A stretch of 33,925 nucleotides of DNA from NCBI GenBank assembly GCA_017555875.1, contig JAFZFN010000017.1, forward strand, positions 1 to 33,925, in the 5' to 3' direction. Source of the stretch: Bacteroidaceae bacterium (GTDB taxonomy: Bacteria; Bacteroidota; Bacteroidia; Bacteroidales; Bacteroidaceae). The stretch's first letter is position 1. The number at the start of each line of letters is the position of its first letter. Positions 16,204-24,649 of this stretch are shown here, one piece after another. Under the pieces are notes generated by a model. That model had not been told where the DNA came from. It did no database searches and saw only the letters and a program-made list of their open reading frames with translations. Both the position numbers and the translations under genes were made by a program.

Positions 16204-19200
16204 TGTTGTTCCTCCTCTTTTGATAGGTCAGTAGAGATGTAACTATAGATGGCGGGCACCACATACATGGTCATGATGGTCGAGATGAGCATACCGCCCA
16301 CAACGGCTGTACCCATGGCAATACGTCCGTTGGCTCCCTCACCCGTGGCAAACATCAGGGGCAGCAAGCCGAGCATGGTAGAGGTACTGGTCATCAAGAT
16401 GGGGCGCAAGCGCTGCACTGAGGCTTCGCGGATGGCGGTCATCTTGTCCTCACCACTCTTCTGGCGCTGGTTGGCAAACTCTACGATAAGAATACCATTC
16501 TTGGCCACGAGTCCCACGAGCATAATCATACCAATCTCGGAGTAGATATTCATCGTCTGCTCACCAACAAGCATGAAGATGAGGGCACCGAAGATGGCCA
16601 AGGGGATAGTAATCATGATGATGATGGGGTCCTTGAAGCTCTCGAACTGGGCGGCCAGGATGAGGTAGATGAGCAGGAGGGCCAAGCCGAAGGCGAAGAA
16701 GAGGCTCGATGAGCTCTCGCGGAACTCCTTGGACTCACCCGACAGGGCGGTGCGGAAGGTATCGTCGAGTACCTCAGCAGCAATCTTATCCATCTCGTCG
16801 AGACCATCACCGATAGTCTTACCCTCTGCCAAACCAGCCGATATGGTGGCAGCTACGAAGCGGTTGTAGCGATAAAGCTTGGGAGGCGCGATACCCTCGA
16901 CGAGCTCCACGAGGTTGTCCATCTGTATCATCTCTCCCGTAGCACTACGCATGTAGATGGACTTGAGGTTCGATGGCGCATTGCGTTGCTGACGGTTGAT
17001 CTCGCCCACAATCTCATACTGTTTACCATTGAGGTAGAGGTAACCCATACGCTGACCGCTAAGACCATACTGGAGGGTCTGCGCGATGTCGCGGGTATGA
17101 ACGCCCATGAGGTTGGCCTTCTCACGGTTGATCTCGATGCGCACCTCGGGCTTGCTGAACTTGAGGTTCACGTCTGCCATCTGGAAGACGGGGTTCTCAT
17201 ACACCTTGGCAAGGAACGTGGGAAGCACCTCGGCCAGCTTCTCGATATCGGTAGCCTGCAATACATACTGCACAGGCATACCGCCACGACGGCCACCGAA
17301 GGTAGACTGCTGCTGCACGAAGGAACGTGCACCGGTCTTCTTCTGCACCTCACGCGAGAGCTTAGCAGCCACATCCATCTGGCTATAGTCGCGTTCATTG
17401 ATGTCGGGCAGAGTAATCTGTATGTTACCCGAACCGCTTGATACACGAGCGGTGATGAATTTGGCATCGGGCACGAGCGAGTCGGCCAACTGGTTGATCT
17501 CCTCGGTATAGTCGCGCATATACTCGTAGGTGACACCCTCAGGACCCATGGTGCGAATGGTAATCTGCGAACGGTCCTCAAGCGGAGCCATCTCGGCAGG
17601 CACCTCACCCCACATCCATACACAGGCACCGAGTGAGATAATCATCACCACAAGGGCCACCATACGGTGACGGAGAATGAAGTTGAGCGAGCGCTCATAG
17701 AAGTTATTGAGTCCCACAAAGAAGGGTTCGGTCTTGCGGTAGAACCAACGTTGCTCCTTGCGGCGCTTGAGTATCTTGGTGGCGAGCATGGGCGTCACGG
17801 TGAGCGCGGCAAATGACGAGATAATCACCGCACCGGCAATCACCAACGCAAACTCACGGAACAGGCGGCCCGTCATACCATCCATAAAGACGATGGGGAA
17901 GAACACGGCCAGCAAGGTGATGGTGGTAGAGATAACGGCAAAGAAGATTTCCTTGGCACCCTCGATACCTGCAGCACGGGGGCGCATACCCTTCTCTATT
18001 CGTATATAGATGTTCTCCGTCATCACGATGGCATCGTCGACCACGAGTCCCACGGAGAGCACGATAGCCAACATCGTAAGCACATTGATGGAGAAGCCCA
18101 ACACATACATGATGAAGAAAGCACCGATAAGCGATACAGGGATGACGATACAGGGCACAAGCGTCACACGCCAGTCGCGCAGGAAGAGGAAGATGATGAC
18201 AATCACGAGCACGAAGGCCTCGATGATGGTGTCCTTCACCTCGGCGATAGAGGCACGGATGAAGCGGGTGTTATCGAAGCTATACTCATACTTCACATCT
18301 TCGGGGAGGTCTTTCTTCATGATTTCCATGCGTTCATACACAGCCTCGGCAATGTTGATGTGGTTGGCACCGGGCTGAGGAATCACTACCACACCCACCA
18401 TGGGCACACCATTCATCTTCATGTAGCTCTTGATGTCGCGGGCGCTGAGCTCGGCACGACCGATATCGCTGAAGCGAATGATGTGTCCATCCTGCTCCTT
18501 GATGACGAGGTTGTTGAACTCCTCGGTGGTGTGCATCAAGCCGAGTGTACGGATAGAGAGCTCTACGGTGTTACCCTCGATACTTCCGGAAGGCAGCTCC
18601 ACGTTCTCCTTGTCGAGGGCATTCTTCACGTCCATCGGAGTGAGTCCGTAGCCCGACATCTTCACGGGGTCGAGCCAGAGGCGCATACAATACTTCTTCT
18701 CACCCCAGATGCTCACGCCGCTCACCTCGGGGATGGTCTGCAGCTGCTCTTTCACGGTGAGGTCGGCAATCTCGCTGAGCTCGAGCAGTGAGCGCTTGTC
18801 GCTCTGGATAGCTACCATAAGGATAGGCGACGCATCGGCATCGGCCTTCGACACGGTGGGAGGGTCACAGTCTCTCGGGAGGAAGCGTTGGGCACGCGAC
18901 ACCTTGTCGCGCACGTCATTAGCTGCCGTCTCGAGGTCTACGGAGAGTTCAAACTCTACGGTAATATTACACGAACCCTGCTGGCTCACGCTGGTGAGCG
19001 AGCGGATGCCGGGAATACCATTGATATTCTGCTCCAGCGGCTCGGTAATCTGGTTCTCTATAACATCGGCATTGGCACCGGGATAGGAGCACGACACCGA
19101 GATGATGGGGTTATCCACCGAGGGATATTCACGCACGCCAAGGCTCATGTAACCAATCGCACCGAAGAGCACGATGATGAGCGTAAACACGGTAGCCAGT

Positions 19201-19235
19201 ACCGGGCGGCGTATACTAAGTTCGGATATATTCAT
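16200..19235 (-). CDS. RND efflux transporter, inner membrane (HAE1/AcrB-like)
   Basis: Proton-driven efflux pump subunit of 1011 aa, the usual size. It starts MNISELSIRRPVLATVFTLI, the standard first transmembrane segment, followed by the porter-domain landmark YPGANADVIENQITEPLEQ. The proton-relay Asp pair is in VLSVGLVVDDAIVMTENIY (TM4, near residue 405), and the second membrane half contains LAAQFESFKDPIIIMITIPLA and GLVAKNGILIVEFANQ. It lies between the membrane-fusion gene (159-nt gap holding a repeat element) and tolC (4-nt overlap). Substrate is not predictable; the sequence looks like the HAE1 drug/hydrophobe branch and has none of the Met-rich clusters of metal pumps. Confidence 0.96.
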   Translation of the reverse strand: MNISELSIRRPVLATVFTLIIVLFGAIGYMSLGVREYPSVDNPIISVSCSYPGANADVIENQITEPLEQNINGIPGIRSLTSVSQQGSCNITVEFELSVDLETAANDVRDKVSRAQRFLPRDCDPPTVSKADADASPILMVAIQSDKRSLLELSEIADLTVKEQLQTIPEVSGVSIWGEKKYCMRLWLDPVKMSGYGLTPMDVKNALDKENVELPSGSIEGNTVELSIRTLGLMHTTEEFNNLVIKEQDGHIIRFSDIGRAELSARDIKSYMKMNGVPMVGVVVIPQPGANHINIAEAVYERMEIMKKDLPEDVKYEYSFDNTRFIRASIAEVKDTIIEAFVLVIVIIFLFLRDWRVTLVPCIVIPVSLIGAFFIMYVLGFSINVLTMLAIVLSVGLVVDDAIVMTENIYIRIEKGMRPRAAGIEGAKEIFFAVISTTITLLAVFFPIVFMDGMTGRLFREFALVIAGAVIISSFAALTVTPMLATKILKRRKEQRWFYRKTEPFFVGLNNFYERSLNFILRHRMVALVVMIISLGACVWMWGEVPAEMAPLEDRSQITIRTMGPEGVTYEYMRDYTEEINQLADSLVPDAKFITARVSSGSGNIQITLPDINERDYSQMDVAAKLSREVQKKTGARSFVQQQSTFGGRRGGMPVQYVLQATDIEKLAEVLPTFLAKVYENPVFQMADVNLKFSKPEVRIEINREKANLMGVHTRDIAQTLQYGLSGQRMGYLYLNGKQYEIVGEINRQQRNAPSNLKSIYMRSATGEMIQMDNLVELVEGIAPPKLYRYNRFVAATISAGLAEGKTIGDGLDEMDKIAAEVLDDTFRTALSGESKEFRESSSSLFFAFGLALLLIYLILAAQFESFKDPIIIMITIPLAIFGALIFMLVGEQTMNIYSEIGMIMLVGLVAKNGILIVEFANQRQKSGEDKMTAIREASVQRLRPILMTSTSTMLGLLPLMFATGEGANGRIAMGTAVVGGMLISTIMTMYVVPAIYSYISTDLSKEEEQQ

Positions 19236-19244
19236 AATGGTTCA

Positions 19245-19400
19245 AAATGGGGACCTTCCCCAACCCCTCCCTCTATGGAGGGGCTTTGCAGACATCGCAA
19301 TAGAAAAAAGATAGTACAGTCTGCAGCAGAAGGTCTTTATTTACTTAGTTAGTATTACATCAGTCACCTCCCCATAGGGGGGGGGAGGGGGTCCTCATTT
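19245..19400. repeat. MITE-like inverted-repeat element between MFP and RND genes
   Basis: The two ends are imperfect reverse complements over about 35 bp. Left begins AAATGGGGACC (19245-19255); the right end, read in reverse complement, begins AAATGAGGACC (19390-19400). Both continue into C-rich blocks ending in CTATGGNGNGG. The right terminus overlaps the stop codon of the membrane-fusion gene. The element fills the whole intergenic gap, carries no gene and looks like a small mobile repeat or a structured spacer. Confidence 0.6.
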
Positions 19401-20480
19401 GATTGCGTCCAGCACCACCTTCTGTCCCTCGCGTAGCTGCATGGTACCAGTTGTGATGACGGTGTCGCCCACTTCGAGGCCCTGCACCACTTGCACGAGA
19501 CCTTCGTTGCGAATACCCTTGGTGATGATGACAGACTCAGCCTTGCCCCCACGGTAGAGGAACACCTTGTCGTGACCCATCTCCGAGATGATGGCCTCGC
19601 TCGGTACAGCGATGGCATCGGGATACTCGCGGGTGAGGAGGTTGACGTTGACATAACGTCCCGGTATGAGCAAGCCGTCGGCATTGTCATAGAGTGCACG
19701 CACGGTGAAGGTGCGTGTGAGCATATCGACACGCGAGTCTGTGGCATATACCTTGGCTGCACGCTCCTCGAGGTCACCCTCTACGGTAAAGTTGAGACGG
19801 GCACCCGCCTTAAGCACACCCGAGTAACGCTCGGGCACCGAAAACTCAATCTTCAGGGGATTCATCTTGGTGAGCTTCACAATGGGTGTTGTAGGCGACA
19901 CGTAGGCACCGAGGCTCACCTCACGCAATCCGAGCACACCGTCGAACGGAGCACGCAGCTCGCGCTGGGCGATATTGGCCTTCACGCGGTCAATCTCAGC
20001 ATGAAGTCCAGCAAGGTTGGCCTGTGCCTCCTGAAAGGCTTCCTCACTGACTGCCTCCTTCTCAAGCAAGGCGTTCTGTCGATACATACGGTCTTGGAAG
20101 AGCTTCAGCTGAGCCTCCTGCTTGCGCAGTTCGGCCTGTTGGGGCTCGTCATTGATCTTGGCGAGCAGGTCTCCCTTTTTCACATAGGCACCCTCTTGGA
20201 AGAGGATCTCCGTCACCTTACCCGAGGTCTCGAATGCAAGGCTCACCTCCTCATCGGGCATCACGTTACCGCTGATAAAGAGCTCGTCGGCCAACAGCAC
20301 ACGTTCCAGCACCACAGCCTGCACATTGAGCGTGCGCCCCAGCTTGGGAGCCTGCGGTTGCTTCACCACCTCATCTTTCAGTTCCTCATTCACCCGAGGC
20401 ATAAATGCACGTAAGCCCAACCATACAGCCAGACCTGCACCCACGACGCCTACCAGCGTCCATTTCAGTGTTTTGTTCAT
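19395..20480 (-). CDS. RND efflux periplasmic adaptor (membrane fusion protein)
   Basis: Periplasmic adaptor linking the RND pump to the TolC channel, HlyD/AcrA family. An N-terminal membrane anchor covers about residues 7-27 (WTLVGVVGAGLAVWLGL), without a lipobox. The first lipoyl half is VSLAFETSGKVTEILFQEGAYVKKGDLLAKI (about 79-109), then an alpha-hairpin to about 170, the second lipoyl half LRAPFDGVLGLREVSLGAYV, a beta-barrel domain (LKIEFSVPERYSGVLKAGARLNFTVEG) and a C-terminal membrane-proximal domain ending REGQKVVLDAIK. First gene of the operon. No regulator gene is adjacent; a 12-bp palindrome sits just upstream at 20498-20509. Confidence 0.95.
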   Translation of the reverse strand: MNKTLKWTLVGVVGAGLAVWLGLRAFMPRVNEELKDEVVKQPQAPKLGRTLNVQAVVLERVLLADELFISGNVMPDEEVSLAFETSGKVTEILFQEGAYVKKGDLLAKINDEPQQAELRKQEAQLKLFQDRMYRQNALLEKEAVSEEAFQEAQANLAGLHAEIDRVKANIAQRELRAPFDGVLGLREVSLGAYVSPTTPIVKLTKMNPLKIEFSVPERYSGVLKAGARLNFTVEGDLEERAAKVYATDSRVDMLTRTFTVRALYDNADGLLIPGRYVNVNLLTREYPDAIAVPSEAIISEMGHDKVFLYRGGKAESVIITKGIRNEGLVQVVQGLEVGDTVITTGTMQLREGQKVVLDAIK

Positions 20481-20497
20481 GAGTTATGTGTTTTATA

Positions 20498-20509
20498 CAG
20501 ATTAATCTG
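20498..20509. promoter_or_regulatory. 12-bp palindrome before the efflux operon
   Basis: CAGATTAATCTG is a perfect palindrome starting 18 bp upstream of the adaptor start codon. Position and symmetry suit a repressor operator, but it is single and short, and no regulator gene is nearby. Confidence 0.4.
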
Positions 20510-20713
20510 AAATGAAAAAACTGCTGCGAAATTACAAAATATACGTATATTTACAAAAAAATACTTAATAATAAATAGGTGTTACCCCAAAAGCACTTTG
20601 TATTCTTGAGAACGGCGAACTTCAGATGCCGAGCATTCCCCTCGCCATACAGAGACAAATCACCGAGAATAACGTTTTTGCTAAGTGTAGAAGGCACTTT
20701 TTGGCGTTTTTCT

Positions 20714-20744
20714 TTTGATATCTGAAAGATAATGCTTTAATTTG
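20714..20744 (+). promoter_or_regulatory. Candidate promoter of the galactose operon
   Basis: TTTG (20714-20717), exactly 19 bp, then TTAATTTG (20737-20744), one mismatch from TAnnTTTG. This predicts a transcription start near 20750, about 25 nt before the galM ATG at 20775. Confidence 0.55.
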
Positions 20745-20774
20745 CGTGTTAAAACCAAATTTAAAGCAAATACT

Positions 20775-21866
20775 ATGTCAAACGTATGCAATCCTAACAA
20801 CGTATCAGGCTTGAATCAAGCCGATTTTCAGAAAGATATCAACGGAAAGAAGACCGACCTCTTCATCCTTACCAACAAGTTGGGCAATGAGGTAGCCTTC
20901 ACCAACTATGGCGGTGCTCTGCTCACCATCATGATGCCCGACCGTAATGGCAAGTTAGCCAACGTGGTGCAGGGTCACGACTCTATCGACAAGGTGATAG
21001 CCTCACCCGAGCCCTTCCTGAGCACACTCATCGGTCGCTATGGCAACCGCATCAAGCATGGTAAGTTCACTCTCGATGGTCAGGAGTACACATTGGCTGT
21101 AAACAATGGCCCCAACCACCTCCATGGCGGTCCCACAGGCTATCATGCTCGTGTATGGGATGCCGAGGTGCTCGCCCCCAATAGTGTGAAACTTCACTAT
21201 GTATCGCCCGATGGCGAGGAGGGATTCCCCGGCACACTTGACATCACTGTGGTCTACACCTTGACCGACGACAATGAGTTCGTTATCGACTACAAGGCTA
21301 CTACCGACAAGAAGACTATCGTAAACCTCACCCACCACGCCTTCTTCAGCCCCTCGGGTATCGAGAAGGACACCGCTTCGGTGGAGAACAACATCCTCAC
21401 CCTCAATGCCGATCACTACTGCCCCGTAGATGAGAACTCTATCCCTTACGGCCGCATCGACCACGTAAAGGGCACTCCCATGGACTTCCGCGAACCTCAC
21501 GTAGTGGGCGACCGTATCGATGCCGACCACGAGCAGACCAAGTATGGCGTAGGCTATGACCACTGCTGGGTGCTCAACAAGCGCGAACCTGGAGAGTTGA
21601 GTTTCGCAGCCAAGTGCGTAGAGCCCAATAGCGGACGCGTCATCGAGTGCTACACCACCGAGCCGGGCGTACAGGTCTACACCTCCAACTGGCACAGCGG
21701 CTTCGAGGGTGCTCACGGAGCAACCTTCCCCAAGCGCAGCGCCATCTGCTTCGAGGCGCAGCACTTCCCCGACAGCCCCAACAAGACACACTTCCCCTCT
21801 GTGGTGCTCAACCCCGGTGAGGTGTACACACAGACTACCGTATACAAGTTCGGAGTGGAGGAGTAA
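20775..21866 (+). CDS. galM: Aldose 1-epimerase (mutarotase)
   Basis: Interconverts alpha and beta anomers of galactose or glucose so that galactokinase gets the alpha form. Landmarks: IGRYGNRIKHGKF (about 86-98), NNGPNHLHGGPTGYHARVW (110-128, His115/His117), the catalytic-His region NLTHHAFFSPSG (184-195; HH where many members have NH) and the catalytic base in CFEAQHFPDSPNK (Glu327). The ATG at 20775 gives 363 aa; an in-frame TTG 33 nt upstream is less likely and would overlap the putative promoter region. No signal peptide, so cytoplasmic. It leads a galM-permease-galK unit on the plus strand. Confidence 0.95.
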   Translation: MSNVCNPNNVSGLNQADFQKDINGKKTDLFILTNKLGNEVAFTNYGGALLTIMMPDRNGKLANVVQGHDSIDKVIASPEPFLSTLIGRYGNRIKHGKFTLDGQEYTLAVNNGPNHLHGGPTGYHARVWDAEVLAPNSVKLHYVSPDGEEGFPGTLDITVVYTLTDDNEFVIDYKATTDKKTIVNLTHHAFFSPSGIEKDTASVENNILTLNADHYCPVDENSIPYGRIDHVKGTPMDFREPHVVGDRIDADHEQTKYGVGYDHCWVLNKREPGELSFAAKCVEPNSGRVIECYTTEPGVQVYTSNWHSGFEGAHGATFPKRSAICFEAQHFPDSPNKTHFPSVVLNPGEVYTQTTVYKFGVEE

Positions 21867-21875
21867 TTTCCAAGA

Positions 21876-21989
21876 AGATAAAAGGAGATAAAGGGAGTTA
21901 AATGCCAATAGCTTGTTTGCGCGCAAAGCCTATCGGCCTTTATCTCCCAAAGGAGCGAAGCGACTATCTCCCTTTAAGTACCTTTAACT
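21876..21989. repeat. MITE-like structured inverted repeat between galM and the permease gene
   Basis: Terminal 25-bp arms (21876-21900 and 21965-21989) match as inverted repeats at 19 of 25 positions. Inside, GGAGATAAAGG (21884-21894) pairs perfectly with CCTTTATCTCC (21937-21947) around a smaller stem and the palindrome TTTGCGCGCAAA. RNA from either strand would fold strongly. It carries no gene and has no clear T tract, so it is a mobile-repeat candidate or an mRNA control element for the sugar permease. Confidence 0.6.
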
Positions 21990-22050
21990 GCTAAAAAGAT
22001 TTTTTTTACAAACCTTTTTATAATTAACCAATTTAAAACTTTAAAAACTT

Positions 22051-23316
22051 ATGAGTAATCAAAAGAAACAGTGGGGTGCAATTATCGTCATGATTGCCCT
22101 CTTCGCAATGATTGCCTTCGTGACCAACTTGTGTACACCTATGGCAACCATCATCAAGAACCAAGGTCCCATCTCCAACGTGCTCGCACAGATTGGTAAC
22201 TATGGTAACTTCGTAGCTTACCTCGTGATGGGTATCCCCGCAGGTATGCTCATCGCTAAGTTTGGCTACAAGAAGACCGCCCTCATCGGTCTTGCTGTAG
22301 GTGCTGCCGGTATCCTCATCCAGTGGGTAAGCGGCTTGCTCGACGTGGAGCAGAACCTCGGTCTCGTGTTCACCGTTTACCTCATCGGTGCTTTCATTGC
22401 AGGTCTTTGCATGTGTATCTTGAACTGTGTGGTTAACCCCATGCTCAACATCCTCGGTGGTGGTGGTAACAGCGGTAACCAGCTCATCCAGATTGGTGGT
22501 GTGTTCAACTCATCTGCAGCCGTAGCTTGCTACATCCTCATGGGTGCCCTCATCTCTGACGCTACCAAGGCTAAGATTGCCGACGCTACTCCCGCCCTCA
22601 TGATTGCCCTTGCCATCTTCGTGGTAGCCTTCATCGTTATCCTCTTCACTAAGATTGAGGAGCCCGAGCAGGCACCCGTACAGCTCAGCATGGTCAAGGA
22701 GGCTATGGGTTACCGTCACTTTGCCCTCGGTGCATTGGCTATCTTCCTCTACATGGGTATCGAGGTAGGTGTGCCCAACGCCGTTCAGCAGATGCTCACC
22801 TCAGCCCCCTACTCTATCCCCGCAGGTACTGTAGGTATGATTGTTGCTGTATACTGGTTCATGATGCTCATCGGCCGTTTCGTAGGTGCCAGCATCGGTA
22901 GCAAGGTATCAAGCCGTGCTATGATCACCACCGTATCTATCGCTACATTGGCACTCGTGCTCTTCGGTATGTATGCTCCTGCCGTTGAGGTTCCCTTCCC
23001 TGGTGTTGACTGGGGTAAGCTCGAGCTCATCTGGCAACCCATCCCCATGGGTATCTTCGCCTTCTTGCTCGTTGGTCTCTGCACATCAGTGATGTGGGGT
23101 GCTATCTTCAACATGGCTGTTGAGGGTCTCGGCAAGTACACCGCTATTGCATCTGGTATCTTCATGACAATGGTATTCGGTTGTGCCGTGATGATGGGTA
23201 TCCAGGGCTATGTTGCCGACCTCACCGACTATATGACCAGCTTCTGGGTAATCGTATTCTGTGCTGCATACCTCTTGTTCTATGCACTCGTAGGTTCTAA
23301 GCCCGTGAAGAAGTAA
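22051..23316 (+). CDS. MFS sugar permease, glucose/galactose:H+ symporter (FucP/GluP family)
   Basis: Inner-membrane sugar importer with about 12 hydrophobic segments over 421 aa. The N-terminus (NQKKQWGAIIVMIALFAMIAFVTNL) and MGIPAGMLIAKFGYKK fit the FucP/GluP branch of the major facilitator superfamily: the latter is the family's loop 2-3 GxxAxxxGxKK-like motif. It lies between galM and galK on the same strand, so galactose (or glucose) is the probable substrate. Codon choice is strongly biased (GGT, CTC, ATC, GCT), as also in galK, which suggests high expression. It begins 184 nt after galM, across a structured repeat, and is separated from galK by a hairpin. Confidence 0.9.
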   Translation: MSNQKKQWGAIIVMIALFAMIAFVTNLCTPMATIIKNQGPISNVLAQIGNYGNFVAYLVMGIPAGMLIAKFGYKKTALIGLAVGAAGILIQWVSGLLDVEQNLGLVFTVYLIGAFIAGLCMCILNCVVNPMLNILGGGGNSGNQLIQIGGVFNSSAAVACYILMGALISDATKAKIADATPALMIALAIFVVAFIVILFTKIEEPEQAPVQLSMVKEAMGYRHFALGALAIFLYMGIEVGVPNAVQQMLTSAPYSIPAGTVGMIVAVYWFMMLIGRFVGASIGSKVSSRAMITTVSIATLALVLFGMYAPAVEVPFPGVDWGKLELIWQPIPMGIFAFLLVGLCTSVMWGAIFNMAVEGLGKYTAIASGIFMTMVFGCAVMMGIQGYVADLTDYMTSFWVIVFCAAYLLFYALVGSKPVKK

Positions 23317-23330
23317 GATTTCGCAATGAG

Positions 23331-23372
23331 AGAATCTGTTTTATCCCCCGATTCGGGAGTAAAGCAGATTCT
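23331..23372 (+). promoter_or_regulatory. Intercistronic hairpin, permease-galK
   Basis: AGAATCTG (23331-23338) pairs perfectly with CAGATTCT (23365-23372), and the inner sequence continues the stem with G-U wobbles up to CCCG/CGGG around GATT. It lies in the 101-nt gap before galK and has no T tract after it, so partial termination or 3'-end protection of the permease mRNA is more likely than full termination. Confidence 0.6.
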
Positions 23373-23417
23373 TCCCTATACAATCATCCAACAACACTTA
23401 TTAAAAAAGAAAATACT

Positions 23418-24581
23418 ATGGACAAAGAATTTGTAAAAAAACATTTTGCTGAGCGTTTCGGTTGCGAAGGTGTAGCCTACGCTTCTCCCGGTCGTATCAA
23501 CCTCATCGGTGAGCATACCGACTATAATGGTGGTTTCGTATTCCCCGGTGCAGTAGACAAGGGTATGATCATGGTAATCAAGCCCAACGGTTTGGATAAG
23601 GTACGCGCATTCGCTATCGACATCGACCCGAAGGACGAGGCTCCCTATGTAGAGTTCGGCTTGAACGAGGAGGACAAGCCCGCTGAGGCATGGGCATGCT
23701 ATGTATTCGGTGTATGCCGTGAGATGCAGAAGCGTGGTGTACCCGTGAAGGGCTTCGACACAGCCTTTGCTGGCGACGTGCCCCTCGGCGCAGGTATGTC
23801 ATCATCAGCTGCTCTCGAGAGCGTATTCGCATTCGCACTCAATGAGATCTATGGCGAAGGCAAGATCGACAAGTTCGAGCTCGCTCGCGTAGGTCAGGCT
23901 ACAGAGCACAACTACACCGGTTGTAACTGCGGTATCATGGACCAGTTCGCCTCTGTATTCGGTAAGGCAGGTTGCCTCATGCGCCTCGACTGCCGCTCTA
24001 TGGAGTTCGAGTACTTCCCCTTCGAGCCCAAGGGCTATCGTCTCGTGTTGGTAAACACCAATGTGAAGCACAAGCTCGGTGACGAGTACAACCAGCGTCG
24101 TCGCTCTTGCGAGCATGTAGTAGAGGTATTGAAGCCCAACTATCCCGGTATCGAGACTCTCCGCGATGTTACTTGGGAGATGCTCGAGGAGGCTAAGGCC
24201 CTCGTTCCTGAGGTAGACTACCGTCGTGCCAAGTATGTTCTCGGTGAGAAGGACCGCGTACTCGCAGTATGTGACGCTCTCGAGAAGGGCGACTACGAGA
24301 CCGTAGGTGCCAAGATGTACGAGACACACTGGGGCATGAGCAAGGACTACGAAGTAAGCTGCGTAGAGCTCGACTTCCTCGCTGAGCTCGCTAAGGAGTG
24401 CGGCGTTACAGGTTGTCGCGTGATGGGTGGCGGCTTCGGAGGTTGCACCATCAACCTCGTTAAGGACGAGTTGTACGATGCATTCACAGCAGCAGCCAAG
24501 GAGAAATTCACCGCACAGTTCGGTCACGCTCCCCTCGTATACGATGTAGTCATCGGTGACGGCTCACGCAAGCTCGACTAA
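23418..24581 (+). CDS. galK: Galactokinase
   Basis: ATP-dependent phosphorylation of galactose at C1, cytoplasmic, first committed Leloir step. The three GHMP-kinase motifs are present: GRINLIGEHTDYNGG (25-39, the galactokinase signature), the ATP loop PLGAGMSSSAA (122-132) and VMGGGFGGCT near 335-345. The catalytic Asp is in CGIMDQFASV (Asp175). The 387-aa length matches E. coli GalK (382). It is the last gene of the unit and is followed by a terminator at 24617. galT and galE, needed to complete the Leloir pathway, are not in the window. Confidence 0.98.
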   Translation: MDKEFVKKHFAERFGCEGVAYASPGRINLIGEHTDYNGGFVFPGAVDKGMIMVIKPNGLDKVRAFAIDIDPKDEAPYVEFGLNEEDKPAEAWACYVFGVCREMQKRGVPVKGFDTAFAGDVPLGAGMSSSAALESVFAFALNEIYGEGKIDKFELARVGQATEHNYTGCNCGIMDQFASVFGKAGCLMRLDCRSMEFEYFPFEPKGYRLVLVNTNVKHKLGDEYNQRRRSCEHVVEVLKPNYPGIETLRDVTWEMLEEAKALVPEVDYRRAKYVLGEKDRVLAVCDALEKGDYETVGAKMYETHWGMSKDYEVSCVELDFLAELAKECGVTGCRVMGGGFGGCTINLVKDELYDAFTAAAKEKFTAQFGHAPLVYDVVIGDGSRKLD

Positions 24582-24616
24582 TCCTCAACCAGATTGTGGA
24601 AACACTCCACAAAGAC

Positions 24617-24649
24617 AACAGCGGGTGCGCAGATTGCGTACCCGCTGTT
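24617..24649 (+). terminator. Terminator after galK
   Basis: AACAGCGGGT (24617-24626) and ACCCGCTGTT (24640-24649) form a perfect 10-bp stem with a 13-nt loop that can extend it with one mismatch. It is followed by CTGTTTATG. It lies 35 nt after the galK stop. Confidence 0.85.

Noticed and set aside
16986-17441. Long plus-strand frames opposite the RND gene, and similar antisense frames over other large genes
   Set aside because: They are antisense shadows of well-identified coding sequences with no family features.
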